Shown here: piece by piece, positions 17,027 through 26,370 of the stretch
Layout: the number at the start of each line of letters is the position of its first letter
Position numbering within the stretch: the first letter of the stretch is position 1
Source of the DNA: Alcanivorax sp. DG881
Lineage (GTDB): Bacteria > Pseudomonadota > Gammaproteobacteria > Pseudomonadales > Alcanivoracaceae
Length of the DNA stretch: 64,000 nucleotides
Direction: 5' to 3'
Assembly: GCF_000155615.1 (NCBI RefSeq)
Contig: NZ_DS989915.1
Span: 1,924,290-1,988,289, forward strand
Notes under the pieces: model-generated
What the model saw: the letters and a program-made list of their open reading frames with translations, nothing else
What the model was told of the DNA's origin: nothing
Databases searched by the model: none
Translations under genes and position numbers: made by a program

Positions 17027-17033
17027 GCATAAC
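17027..17033 (-). other. Solitary integron R' core (GTTATGC) upstream of first cassette
   Basis: GTTATGC on the minus strand, ten bases before the cassette ATG. I cannot find the matching R'' arm of an attC to its right, so it may be the remnant of an attI or of a decayed attC. It marks the 5' boundary of the array. Confidence 0.45.
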
Positions 17034-17343
17034 AGCGTATTCAATTGCAGATGCTATATATCACTTTGCAATATATCCCCAATCCGACTTTTCCCTGAAG
17101 CCACCCTAAATAACAAGGCAATCAGTATTTTAGCTACAAAGCAGCAACCACTCTCAACAGACGTTTCTTGCACTTGCGTTTTGAACGGGAATTTTTACTC
17201 GGACTTTTCTTGTATCCGCTTTTCTGAAAACCCACCTTATCTCAGCCACTTACAAATTTATGTAAGCCATATCCTACAAATTCAACGTGCGCGCGGGTGA
17301 AAACGGGATGTTATCCCCGGCCCGCAAGGCCGGGGATAACGGC
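17034..17343. other. AT-rich gene-free stretch between cassettes and czc operon
   Basis: About 310 bases with no convincing gene; a 97-codon plus-strand frame here has no ribosome site or family resemblance. The minus strand carries a possible promoter, TTGGGG (17082-17077) and TATATA (17060-17055) with a 16-bp spacer, pointing into the cassettes. It could be what is left of an integron platform or cassette promoter. The right end holds the czcA hairpin. Confidence 0.4.
17310..17340 (-). terminator. Strong hairpin after czcA
   Basis: Perfect 13-bp inverted repeat GTTATCCCCGGCC / GGCCGGGGATAAC with a five-base loop, three bases past the czcA stop. No T-run, but the stability suggests a terminator or 3'-end protector for the efflux operon. 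Confidence 0.6.
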
Positions 17344-20300
17344 TTATCGCTGCAACTCCTCCACCTTCCCCCTCGAAAACACCCCATAAAGACTTGGCAA
17401 CACTAACAACGTCAACGCCGTGGCCGACACCAGCCCACCCACAATCACTACCGCCAGTGGCCGCTGCACTTCACTCCCCACACCAGTCGCCAGCAACATG
17501 GGAATTAACCCCAACATGGAGGTGAGCGCTGTCATCAGTACCGGGCGCAGGCGGGAGACGGCACCTTCGAAGATCGCCGTCTCCAGGGCTTCGCCATCGC
17601 GCAGGCGATGATTGATGGCTTCCACCATCACCACCCCATTGAGCACCGCCACGCCGAACAGGGTGATAAAGCCCACGGAGCTAGGCACGGACAGGTACTG
17701 GCCGCTGATCGCCAGGGCGAGGATGCCGCCGATAAGGGCCAGGGGGACGTTGACCAGAATGAGGGCGGCCTGGGCCACGGAACCAAAGGCGAAGTAGAGC
17801 AACAGGGCGATGAGGCCTACGGCCACGGGCACCACCATGGCCAGGCGTTGCTGGGCGCGCTGCTGGTTTTCGTATTGGCCGCCGATGTCGACGCTGTAGC
17901 CGGCGGGCAGGTCTACCTCGCTGTCGATGGCCTGTTGGATGTCGGCGACCACGGAGCCCATGTCACGCCCCGCCACGTTGGCCTGGATAACCACGCGACG
18001 TTGCACGTCGTCGCGGCTAATCTGGGGCGGGCCGGAGACCAGGGATACCTCTGCCACATCCATGAGCCGCACCCAGGCACCGTCTGCCGCTTTCAGGCGC
18101 AGGTTGCGGATAGCTTCGGCGTCCTTGCGGGCGTTTTGCTCCAGGCGCACGTAGATATCGTAGCGTTCGTTGCCATTGATCACCTGCCCGGCGCTGCCGC
18201 CACCCAGGCCATTGCTGACCAGATCCATGACCTGATCCACACTCAGGCCGTAGCGGCTGAGGGCGTTGCGGTCCGGGGTGACGACCAGCTGGGCTTCACC
18301 GGCGATCTGTTCCAGTTGCACATCGGTGGCGCCATCCACGGCTTTCACGGCCTGGGTGATGGCTTCGCCTTTTTCCTGCAGCACATCGAGATCCGGGCCA
18401 AACAGTTTGATGGCGAGCTGGGCTTTTACACCGGAGAGCAGTTCGTCCACGCGCATGGCGATGGGCTGGGAAAAGTTGAGCAACAGGCCGGGATGTTTTT
18501 CCAGTTTCTTCTGGATCTTTTCCTGTAGCTCAAGCCGGTTACTGGCGCTTTCCCATTCATCTACAGGCTTGAGGCCGATATAGATTTCCACGTTGCTCAC
18601 CGGTTCCGGGTCGCCGCCGATTTCGGCACGCCCTACCCGGCTAAGCGCGTAGGTGACTTCCGGGAAGGCCATGATTTCCTTCTCCAGTTTTTGCCCCACG
18701 TCCAACGCAGTATCGAGGCTGGAGGACGGGGCCAGCGTCACACGTAACGCCAACGTTCCCTCTTCCAGCACCGGCACAAATTCAGTGCCAATAAAAGGCG
18801 TGGTGGCCAGTGCCAACGCGAACAAGCCGACCGCGCCACCCACCACCACTTTGCGGGCCTGCATGGCTTTACCCAGCAGGGTGCGGTAGCGGGCTTCCAG
18901 CCACTGCATCAGCTTGTTGGGCTTTTCTTCCACGCCATTGCGGAACAGGAAACCGGCCAGCGCCGGCACCACGATCAGCGCCACCAGTACCGCGGCGGTC
19001 ATGGCGAGCATGATGCTGATGGCCATGGGCACGAACATCTTGGCTTCCACCCCTTCGAAGGCGAACAGGGGCAGGAACACCACCAGAATAATACTGGCGG
19101 CAAAGAACACCGGGCGGGCCACTTCCTGGGCGGCGTCTTTGACTCTCAAGGCGATGCCGCCCTGTGAGTCGTGACTGCCTTCCTTGCGGCTCAGGTGTTT
19201 GAAGATGTTTTCCACCATCACCACAGAGCCATCCACCAGCATGCCGATGGCCACGGCCAAACCACCCAGTGACATCAGATTGGCGGACATGCCCAGGCTG
19301 GCCATCGCCAACAAGGCCAGGCCAATGGAGAGCGGAATGGACAACAGCACCAACGCGGTGGCGCGCAGGTTCATGAGGAACAGGGCCAGCACGATGACGA
19401 TAAAGACGAAGGCCAGCAGCAAGGCGGTGACCACTGTGCTGACGGCTTTTTCCACCAGATCTGCCTGGTCGTAGAACACCTCAAACTGCACACCGTCCGG
19501 CAGGGCCTGCTGGATGCGCGCTTCGCGTTCCTTGATGCCATCGATGGTGGCCTTTGTATTGGCGCCCATGCGTTTGAGCACGATGCCGGCTACCACTTCG
19601 CCCAAGGCTTCCGGTTCGCCGTTAGCATCGCGGCGGGTCATGGTGAGGGCGCCCTGACGAATTTCGCCGCCGAACTCCACCTTGGCCACATCGCTGACGC
19701 GCACCTGGGTGCCGTCCACTTCCTTGAGGGGAATGGCGGCAATGTCACCGAGCCCTTGCTGGCCGCTGCCTACCCAGCCCATGCCGCGGATGACCAATTG
19801 CTCGGCACCGCGATCCAGATACCAGCCACCGGCGTTGCGGTTGTTGGCGGCGATGGCATCCATGACCTGTTGCAGACTCAGGTCGTAGGCCAGCAAACGG
19901 GTAGGGTTCACGTTGACCTGATACTGGCGCACTTCACCGCCATAGCTGAGCACATCGGTGACGCCACCCACGGGCATCAGCAGCAGTTTCACCACCCAGT
20001 CGTTAAGGCTGCGCAACTGCATGGCATCCACATTGGAGCCGGGCTCCGCGGTGAGCAGGTATTGATAGACCTGCCCCAGGCCGGAGGTGTTGGGGCCCAT
20101 TTCCGGGGTGCCGACGCCGTCGGGAATATCTTCCCGTGCGGCCTGCAATCGCTCGAACACCAGCTGGCGGGCGAAATAGATATCGGTGCCTTCCTCGAAC
20201 ACCACGGTGACGATGGACAGGCCGGTCTTGGAGATGGAACGCACCTCGGCCACCTGCGGCAATGCATACATCACTGCCTCGATGGGATAGGTGATCAGCT

Positions 20301-20487
20301 GCTCCACTTCTTCCGCGGCCAGGCCTTCGGCTTCGGTGTTCACCTGTACCTGGACGTTGGTCACGTCCGGGAAGGCATCCAGTTTCAGGTTGGGCAATTG
20401 CCAGCCGATCACCCCGATGGTGATAACCAGTAACAGCAACACAATGAGGCGGTTGTTCACCGCCCAATCGACAAGTCGATTAAACAT
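17344..20487 (-). CDS. czcA: CzcA-type heavy-metal RND efflux pump
   Basis: 1047 residues, the full length for HME-RND pumps. Twelve transmembrane helices with two large periplasmic loops. The fourth-helix signature is A413-I-G-M-L-V-D419-G-S-V-V-M-V-E426-N. The DG-containing form indicates metal-cation export. Its AIG start differs from the DFG of classical zinc/cobalt CzcA, so the metal is uncertain. It is the last gene of a minus-strand operon, 11 bases after the adaptor gene, and works with CzcB and CzcC as a cell-envelope-spanning proton-driven exporter. Confidence 0.92.
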   Translation of the reverse strand: MFNRLVDWAVNNRLIVLLLLVITIGVIGWQLPNLKLDAFPDVTNVQVQVNTEAEGLAAEEVEQLITYPIEAVMYALPQVAEVRSISKTGLSIVTVVFEEGTDIYFARQLVFERLQAAREDIPDGVGTPEMGPNTSGLGQVYQYLLTAEPGSNVDAMQLRSLNDWVVKLLLMPVGGVTDVLSYGGEVRQYQVNVNPTRLLAYDLSLQQVMDAIAANNRNAGGWYLDRGAEQLVIRGMGWVGSGQQGLGDIAAIPLKEVDGTQVRVSDVAKVEFGGEIRQGALTMTRRDANGEPEALGEVVAGIVLKRMGANTKATIDGIKEREARIQQALPDGVQFEVFYDQADLVEKAVSTVVTALLLAFVFIVIVLALFLMNLRATALVLLSIPLSIGLALLAMASLGMSANLMSLGGLAVAIGMLVDGSVVMVENIFKHLSRKEGSHDSQGGIALRVKDAAQEVARPVFFAASIILVVFLPLFAFEGVEAKMFVPMAISIMLAMTAAVLVALIVVPALAGFLFRNGVEEKPNKLMQWLEARYRTLLGKAMQARKVVVGGAVGLFALALATTPFIGTEFVPVLEEGTLALRVTLAPSSSLDTALDVGQKLEKEIMAFPEVTYALSRVGRAEIGGDPEPVSNVEIYIGLKPVDEWESASNRLELQEKIQKKLEKHPGLLLNFSQPIAMRVDELLSGVKAQLAIKLFGPDLDVLQEKGEAITQAVKAVDGATDVQLEQIAGEAQLVVTPDRNALSRYGLSVDQVMDLVSNGLGGGSAGQVINGNERYDIYVRLEQNARKDAEAIRNLRLKAADGAWVRLMDVAEVSLVSGPPQISRDDVQRRVVIQANVAGRDMGSVVADIQQAIDSEVDLPAGYSVDIGGQYENQQRAQQRLAMVVPVAVGLIALLLYFAFGSVAQAALILVNVPLALIGGILALAISGQYLSVPSSVGFITLFGVAVLNGVVMVEAINHRLRDGEALETAIFEGAVSRLRPVLMTALTSMLGLIPMLLATGVGSEVQRPLAVVIVGGLVSATALTLLVLPSLYGVFSRGKVEELQR

Positions 20488-20498
20488 GACGGTGATCC

Positions 20499-21725
20499 TC
20501 AGTGATTGTGAATATCGAAACCGGACTTGGCCATTTCACTGGCCAGAAAAAACGCGCCACGAGTGACCACGCGCGTGCCAGGCTCAATCCCCGTGACGAT
20601 GCGACGGTTTTCCAGCTGGCCATTGAGTTGGATTTCCACGGGTTTGTAGTGGCCAGGCTCTTCTTCCACGAACAGTTGCCAATCGCCATCGGCGCTACGG
20701 GTGAGCGCCTCTTCCGGCACGGTGAGGGCGTTCTCCGGTGCCGCCAACGCCAGTGCCACATCGGCAAACATGCCGGGGTGCAACAGATGGCCCGCATTGG
20801 GAATCGCCACTCGCACCGCAAGGGTACGGGTGACGGGATTGAGGCGATGGCCAGACTGGATCACCTTGCCGTCCACGGATGTGCCACCCACGATGACGCG
20901 GGCCGGGGTGCCGGTGCTGATCTGCAAACCGGGGTTCGGCGGTAAAGCCGCTTCGGCCCACAATTCGGATTCATCCACCAGCGTGACCAGGGCGCTGCCC
21001 GCGGTTAACCATTGCCCTTGCTGGAAGGCATCTTCCAGTACCAGGCCATCGTCCGGCGCTGTGAGGGTATAAACCCCTTTTTCATTTTTTCCGGCTTCGA
21101 TATCAGCGATGGCGCTGTTACTGAGGCCATAACCCTTGGCCCGGGCTCGCAAGGACTGGTACTGACTTTGCGCGTCCAGATAGCGCTGGTTGCCCACGGT
21201 ACGCCGGCCGAGGTTTTTAACCCGCCGCCAGCCATCCGCCGCCACTTGCAGATCACTTTGTAACTGCGCCATGGCCGGGCTGAACAGGGTGGCAATGGCC
21301 TCCCCTTTTTCCATGTGCTGGCCAAGCGTGGCACTGCGAGACTGCACCTGGGAATCGATACGCACCGGCACCACCCAGGTGCGGTACTGGTTGCTGATAA
21401 TTTCCGCCGGCACGGTCAGGGTCCGGGTAGCGTCGGCATCAGGCTGCAGGGTAATGACCTGCAGGTTAAGCATCTTTTGTTGTTCTGCGGTCAGCTCCAG
21501 TGCCGCTTCTTCACTATGGGACGCTGCGCTCCCAACCTCCTTCCCATGAGCGTGCTCATCATGGTCACCGCTATTATCCGGAGCAGCCTGTTGTGCATGC
21601 TGTTCGGCTTCGTTGCTTTCGTTGTGGGCATGGTCATGATTTTCATCCGCCCAGGCCGGGTTCGCCAGGCTGGCCAGCAGCGCAATGGCCAGAGGCGTTT
21701 TGTGAAATGTCATTTTCGGTTTCAT
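20499..21725 (-). CDS. czcB: CzcB-type periplasmic adaptor (membrane fusion protein)
   Basis: 408 residues. Signal peptide ends near residue 26 (AWA-DE) and is followed by a histidine/acid-rich stretch (DENHDHAHNE, DHDEHAHGK) to about residue 70 that should bind metal ions. Then come barrel-sandwich, coiled-coil and beta-barrel domains as in CzcB/CusB (TVPAEIISNQYRTWVVPVRIDSQV; LTAPDDGLV; HPGMFADVAL). It links the CzcA pump to the outer-membrane channel. Confidence 0.9.
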   Translation of the reverse strand: MKPKMTFHKTPLAIALLASLANPAWADENHDHAHNESNEAEQHAQQAAPDNSGDHDEHAHGKEVGSAASHSEEAALELTAEQQKMLNLQVITLQPDADATRTLTVPAEIISNQYRTWVVPVRIDSQVQSRSATLGQHMEKGEAIATLFSPAMAQLQSDLQVAADGWRRVKNLGRRTVGNQRYLDAQSQYQSLRARAKGYGLSNSAIADIEAGKNEKGVYTLTAPDDGLVLEDAFQQGQWLTAGSALVTLVDESELWAEAALPPNPGLQISTGTPARVIVGGTSVDGKVIQSGHRLNPVTRTLAVRVAIPNAGHLLHPGMFADVALALAAPENALTVPEEALTRSADGDWQLFVEEEPGHYKPVEIQLNGQLENRRIVTGIEPGTRVVTRGAFFLASEMAKSGFDIHNH

Positions 21726-21743
21726 AAAAAATTTTCCATTTTT

Positions 21744-21924
21744 TGTAGGAGCGCCGTTCAGGGCGCGAAGAAGTTGGCACCGCGTGTCGCAGAAACTATT
21801 CGCGCCTCAAGTGGCACTCCTACAGTAATTTTTCGCTTAATTTCTCGTTTCAAGCGGTGTTATTCGCTTCGCTCACCCTTCGGGCCAGTCTGCGGCTGTT
21901 ACCTCGCAAGCTCGGTTCCTACAG
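21744..21924. repeat. REP-like repeat cluster inside the czc operon
   Basis: Three units of the GTAGGAG family. A forward copy (21744-21770, TGTAGGAGCGCCGTTC...) is followed by an inverted copy (21799-21825, ending ACTCCTACA) and a further inverted copy (21902-21924, ending GTTCCTACAG). The pair can fold into a hairpin between czcC and czcB, where it could set differential mRNA stability. Confidence 0.7.
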
Positions 21925-21932
21925 AACAATCA

Positions 21933-23171
21933 TTAGTCCGCCAGCTGGTTCAGCCAGTCGTTGAGCTGGGCGCTTTCATAGAGCCACTGCACCCAGGCCT
22001 GCTGCATGGCATCGCGCAGGGCGATGCCAGCCAGCCGGGTATCGAGCCGCTGATTCAAGGCCTGCAGATAGTTCTGGGTGGTGAGTTCGCCCTGCTGCCA
22101 GACGCGCTTGAGCAAGGTGTCGCTGCGCGCCAGGCTATCGCCGGTGAGTTGCTGCCAGGTTTCCCAGCGCTCGCGCCGCTGCTGGTAATCGCTCAACGCT
22201 CCGTCCAGCCGGGCCTGAATGTCGTTGCGGGTTTTCTCCAGCAGCGCACGCCGCTCTTCACTATCCGCCAGGGCGGCTTCATAGCCTGGCTTGCCGGTAT
22301 TGAAGAACTTCAATGGCAGGCTGAAATCCACGCCCCACAAATTTTCGCCATCTTCCTGGCCCACGCGCAGGCCCAGGGTCGGGTCGGTGTTGCGTTGTTT
22401 GTCTGCCACCGACACCCCTCGCTCAGCCAGCGCCAGTTGCTGCTCTGCCAACTGCAAATCGAAGCTGGTGGGGAGCCGTTGCACGACACCATGGGTGAGT
22501 GACGGGGCCTGCCAACGGTCCGCCGCCGGCAAGGCCACCGCGGGTTGTTGGCTGGCCAGTTGCTGGCGCAATGTGGTGGCAGCACGGGTGGCGGCACTTT
22601 CCGCATCCGCCAGGGCCTGCTGAGCCTGCCCCAGTGACAGGTAGGCCAATTGCGCATCCACCTGCCCCACATCCCCTGCCTTTTCGCGGCGGCGAATCAG
22701 GTCGGTGAGATCGCGCAGCTGCTGTTCCTGCTCACGGGCGGCCGCCAATTGCTCGCGGGCGGCGGCATGGGCCACCAGCGCATTGAGGCTGTCCGCCAAC
22801 AGGCGGGCGCGGGCCTTGTCGCCACGCAGCTGCGCCAGCTGATCACGCACCGCCACGGCATCGCGGCTGGCGCGGGCCTTGCCGGACCAGTCCAGCGTCT
22901 GGCTGAGGCCCACGGTCTGGGTGATATCGAGGCTGTCTTCGTAGTCGATATTCAATGAAGGGTTATAAAGCGGCTGCGATAAAGCCCGGCTTTGCGCCAG
23001 CAACCGTTCCTGCTCCGCCTGGATGGCGCGGCTGGCCGGTAGCTGGCTGACCTGGCGCTGCACCCATTGCGCCCACTGTGCGGGCGAGGAAGAAGAATCG
23101 GCCGACGCGCTGGCATACGCGCACACGGCCAGTAACAGTGCGGCCATGCGCACTGCGGTCTGGATTCCCAT
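21933..23171 (-). CDS. czcC: CzcC-type TolC-family outer-membrane channel
   Basis: 412 residues. Signal peptide (MGIQTAVRMAALLLAVCAYASASA). Two long heptad-rich helical regions (about 120-220 and 300-400) are separated by short beta segments, as in the OEP/TolC family. It forms the outer-membrane exit duct for the CzcA/CzcB pair. It is separated from czcB by 207 bases of REP sequence but keeps the usual C-B-A order. Confidence 0.88.
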   Translation of the reverse strand: MGIQTAVRMAALLLAVCAYASASADSSSSPAQWAQWVQRQVSQLPASRAIQAEQERLLAQSRALSQPLYNPSLNIDYEDSLDITQTVGLSQTLDWSGKARASRDAVAVRDQLAQLRGDKARARLLADSLNALVAHAAAREQLAAAREQEQQLRDLTDLIRRREKAGDVGQVDAQLAYLSLGQAQQALADAESAATRAATTLRQQLASQQPAVALPAADRWQAPSLTHGVVQRLPTSFDLQLAEQQLALAERGVSVADKQRNTDPTLGLRVGQEDGENLWGVDFSLPLKFFNTGKPGYEAALADSEERRALLEKTRNDIQARLDGALSDYQQRRERWETWQQLTGDSLARSDTLLKRVWQQGELTTQNYLQALNQRLDTRLAGIALRDAMQQAWVQWLYESAQLNDWLNQLAD

Positions 23172-23280
23172 GGGGAAACTCCTGATGTCTCAAAACGTTA
23201 CGTCAAGAACAATGCCGGCGCTCGCACGGCGCACATTCACCGTGGACAAGGCAGCAAAGTCGGGGGAAACGAAGAAACGA

Positions 23281-23580
23281 TCAGGCTATAGGAGGACGGA
23301 AAGGGTTATCGGCCGGGGCATCCGGCAGGAAGGGGCGCAACGCCATTTGACCTGCAGAGGGCGGGGCCAGGCGCAGCGGCTCACAATCGGTGGAGGCCAT
23401 GAAACCATGGCATTGACAGCAATGGTCGCCGCCTTTGTCCAGCACATCCGCACTGGCCAGATCCTGCTGGACCTGTTCCAGCGAGGCAGCCGCGCCACCA
23501 TCGTGCTCGTGATGCATGGCATCCAGCACCAGTACATGAGTACTGATGATAAGCAGCAATGTGTAGACCAGTGCTTTCAT
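23281..23580 (-). CDS. CzcI-like small secreted metal-binding protein
   Basis: 99 residues. An N-terminal signal or anchor (MKALVYTLLLIISTHVLVLDA) is followed by HHEHDGG and a HCCQCHG cluster near residues 53-59. It is first in the efflux operon, at the place where czcI-type genes sit in czcICBA operons. CzcI proteins are periplasmic and are thought to modulate metal response; that role is inferred by position and Cys/His content. Confidence 0.7.
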   Translation of the reverse strand: MKALVYTLLLIISTHVLVLDAMHHEHDGGAAASLEQVQQDLASADVLDKGGDHCCQCHGFMASTDCEPLRLAPPSAGQMALRPFLPDAPADNPFRPPIA

Positions 23581-23744
23581 GGGATGCCCGCTAACGAGGG
23601 AAGAGTCGCAACCTTGCGATACCCATAGACCGCCGTCAAGACAATCGGTTCCCCGTCACCTGTGGGTACGATCCGGTCATCCCGTTTTCCGAACCGGCAT
23701 CGTATAGTGTCGGCTCCGTTTCGCCGGAATGAAAAAGGAAAACC

Positions 23745-24167
23745 ATGAGCCACATTGACCAGATCAAAGACGACATTCTCGCCCACCCATTGCACCGGGC
23801 CTGCGAACTGGAGCTGGTAAGCGCGGTGGATGGCCGCAGTGAAGTGCGTTTCCCGGTGAATGATTTCACCACCAACCCCCAGGGCGCCCTGCATGGCGGC
23901 ATCGTTTATGCCTTGATGGATGTGGCCTGCTTTTTTGCGGCGGCCTCCAGACTGCCCCCCGAGCAGCACGCGGTGACCATCGAAACCCATAGCAGCGTGC
24001 TGCGTGCCGCCAGCCGGGGCGAACAGGTCGTGATCCGCGCCCATGTGGACCGCCTGGGCCGAACCCTTGCTGCCATGCGTGCCGAAGCCTATGCCATAAA
24101 CGCGCAGCAGCAGGAACGTCTGATCGCCACCGGATCGGTGACCAAAGCCATCGTGCAGACCGTGTAG
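23745..24167 (+). CDS. PaaI-type hotdog-fold thioesterase
   Basis: 140 residues. The core motif NPQGALHGGIVYALMDVA (about 44-61) contains the HGG hotdog signature with the catalytic acidic residue in the following helix. The strand pattern TIETHSSVLRAASRGEQVVIRAHV is typical. These enzymes hydrolyse acyl-CoA thioesters in the cytoplasm. Divergent from the czc operon. Confidence 0.88.
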   Translation: MSHIDQIKDDILAHPLHRACELELVSAVDGRSEVRFPVNDFTTNPQGALHGGIVYALMDVACFFAAASRLPPEQHAVTIETHSSVLRAASRGEQVVIRAHVDRLGRTLAAMRAEAYAINAQQQERLIATGSVTKAIVQTV

Positions 24168-24429
24168 CCGTTTTTTTGCGCGTTTTCCCCGCGTTTTTCC
24201 CCACCATTGTGCGCTTTTCGTCCCTGCCGGATAAACGGCTATCCGGACGGCATGACCGGCTCCTTGCGGTTACCCGAACCAATTGTCAGCCCCTATAGCG
24301 GGGCGTATCGTAAAACCTGATACCCGTGTGCCAAACCTTAGCGGAAAAGGGTGGGCACAATGTTGTTGAACGCATGCAGTCGCCGGCAGGACGCCAGCGT
24401 AGTAGCACGCCGTGAATGAGGGACTCACC
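24168..24429. other. Intergenic region upstream of response regulator
   Basis: 262 bases with no gene I can support. It ends in the leader of the response-regulator gene, whose most likely start (24430) has GAGGG upstream; no clear operator seen. Confidence 0.4.
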
Positions 24430-24879
24430 ATGTATCAGGTCATGGTCGTGGACGATGAGGAATACATCCTCAAAGCCTTGAAGCGCACTATCAATACCTA
24501 CACCGACTGGGAAGTGGAAACCTACCAGGACCCCCACGAAGCCCTGCGCCGGGCGCGCACTACCGTATTCGATGCGGTGATCACCGACTATATGATGCCG
24601 GAGATGAATGGCCTGGAACTGCTACAGGAACTGCGCGACCTGCAACCCGACACCATTCGTATTGTGCTGACCGGGGTGATCGACATCGAGACGGTCATGT
24701 CCGCGATCAACAAAGCCGGCGCATTCCGCTTTATCCCCAAACCCTGGGACGACGACCAGTTACTCGACAATATCCGCGAAGGCCTGAAGTTCCGCGATAT
24801 TTTGCTGGAAAACCGTATTCTGGCGGAAACCGTGCGGGAACAACGCGAGACCCTGCGCAGCATGGGCTACGAAGGCTAG
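24430..24879 (+). CDS. Single-domain response regulator with C-terminal helix
   Basis: 149 residues from ATG 24430 (GAGGG nine bases upstream); an ATG at 24412 would add six. REC fold: acidic pair Asp8/Asp9, phospho-acceptor Asp53 (VITDYMMPEMNG), Thr81 and Lys104 (FIPKPWDDD). A 30-residue helical tail replaces any DNA-binding or enzymatic output domain, like the N-terminal part of RpfG-type regulators. Partnered with the next gene, a PAS histidine kinase. Confidence 0.88.
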   Translation: MYQVMVVDDEEYILKALKRTINTYTDWEVETYQDPHEALRRARTTVFDAVITDYMMPEMNGLELLQELRDLQPDTIRIVLTGVIDIETVMSAINKAGAFRFIPKPWDDDQLLDNIREGLKFRDILLENRILAETVREQRETLRSMGYEG

Positions 24880-24918
24880 CCCTTTCAGCCCGACAAACAA
24901 CAACTCACGGCGCGGCGC

Positions 24919-26370
24919 ATGAATAGCTTGCTCGACAAAACGGACATCGGCTTTGGCATGGAAGCCCAGGGGCTGTTCCTGGTATCTTCCACGGTGATCC
25001 TGCTGATCATCATTTTCTTTCTGTACAAAACCTACCGCACCTCCATCAACGTGGAAGCCAAACTGGCCGAGTTTTCGTCGCTGACGGACAACCGCTTTGG
25101 CCGCAAGATGCACCTGATCGAGGTCAACGCAGACGAATACAAACTCAACAAGGCGCTGCTCGGCCCGCTGGCGCGCATCATCGACGAGTACTGTGTGCTG
25201 ACCACCGACCGCCACGGCACCATCACCTTTGCCAACGGCAAATTTCTGGCCCTCAGCGGTCATTCCTTTTCCCGCCTGATCGGACAGAACGAAAGTTTCA
25301 ATCACCCCGACGATGATTCACTGCCAGTGATGCAGTGCGACCAGGCGCTATCCGGGGTGTGGAACGGGGAGGTTTGCAACCGCCATGCGGACGGCAGCCG
25401 TTACTGGATGAACATGTTCCTGTTCCCGCTTTCCTACATTTCCGATGAAGACGATGGCTATATTTATTTCGGTACCGATATCACTGATATCAAAACGGAA
25501 AACAACCAGCTGATGCAGGAAGTGAAGGACAAGAGCCAGAAATTGAATCAGGTGGAATCACTGCTTCTTCACTCGGAAAAAATGGCATCACTGGGCACTA
25601 TCTCGGCGGGCATTGCCCACGAGATCAACAATCCCATTGCCTATGTTTCTTCCAACCTGAATCGCAGCCGGGATTACCTCGACGCCATGGCCGGGGTTAT
25701 TCAGGGGCTAAAAAAACGCATCAGCGAAGAAAAGTTTCAGCAATTTCTGAATGCTGAAGAAAAACTGAATATAGACACAAAGAAACTGGCCTTCATGATG
25801 GCGGATTACCCCGCTCTGCTGGATGAAACCGATGAGGGAATTGAGCGAATAAAGAAAATTATTCGCGACCTGAAACATTTCTCCCATAACCGACCCGAGG
25901 CGTTTTCCCCCACCGATATCGCATCCTGCCTGGCCATTTCACTCAACCTGGCCAAACATGAACTGAAAAACCGGATTACGGTTACTCACACCCTCCCCGA
26001 CTCTCTGCCTTCGATCAGCGGATCGGCAAGCCAGCTATCGCAAGTGTTCATGAATCTTTTCGTTAACGCAGCCCAGGCCATCGAAGACAAAGGCAGCATC
26101 GTCATTGCGGCCCAGTGCGATGAACAATGGTGCACCCTGACCATCGCCGACGACGGGCCGGGCATTACGGATGAAGCCCTGAAGCAAATTTTCGAGCCGT
26201 TTTTTACCACCAAACCCATCGGCCAGGGGACCGGGCTTGGGCTGTCCATTTCCCACGACATCATCCAGCACCACGGCGGCACCATGACCGTGAAAAGCCA
26301 GCTTGGCACCGGCACCACCTTTACCATCCGGCTGCCACTGAAGCAGACTGACCGGGCCGATGCAGCCTGA
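24919..26370 (+). CDS. Membrane-anchored PAS sensor histidine kinase
   Basis: 483 residues. One membrane helix (about 18-36). A PAS domain at about 92-195 (CVLTTDRHGTITFANGKFLALSG ... FGTDITDI). A coiled coil precedes the H-box GTISAGIAHEINNPI with the phospho-His near residue 236. HATPase with N, D and G boxes (FVNAAQAI, DDGPGIT, GTGLGLSI). It has no receiver of its own and should phosphorylate the upstream single-domain regulator. Ends with an 11-base overlap onto the next gene. Confidence 0.9.
   Translation: MNSLLDKTDIGFGMEAQGLFLVSSTVILLIIIFFLYKTYRTSINVEAKLAEFSSLTDNRFGRKMHLIEVNADEYKLNKALLGPLARIIDEYCVLTTDRHGTITFANGKFLALSGHSFSRLIGQNESFNHPDDDSLPVMQCDQALSGVWNGEVCNRHADGSRYWMNMFLFPLSYISDEDDGYIYFGTDITDIKTENNQLMQEVKDKSQKLNQVESLLLHSEKMASLGTISAGIAHEINNPIAYVSSNLNRSRDYLDAMAGVIQGLKKRISEEKFQQFLNAEEKLNIDTKKLAFMMADYPALLDETDEGIERIKKIIRDLKHFSHNRPEAFSPTDIASCLAISLNLAKHELKNRITVTHTLPDSLPSISGSASQLSQVFMNLFVNAAQAIEDKGSIVIAAQCDEQWCTLTIADDGPGITDEALKQIFEPFFTTKPIGQGTGLGLSISHDIIQHHGGTMTVKSQLGTGTTFTIRLPLKQTDRADAA

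Noticed and set aside
17007..17300. 97-codon plus-strand ORF right of the cassettes
   Set aside because: No ribosome site, overlaps the first cassette's start region on the other strand, and has no resemblance to known proteins.
17310..17340. Third attC site
   Set aside because: Although it begins GTTATCC and ends GGATAAC, the arms are perfectly complementary with a short loop and no bulges, unlike attC; it fits a terminator hairpin of czcA.
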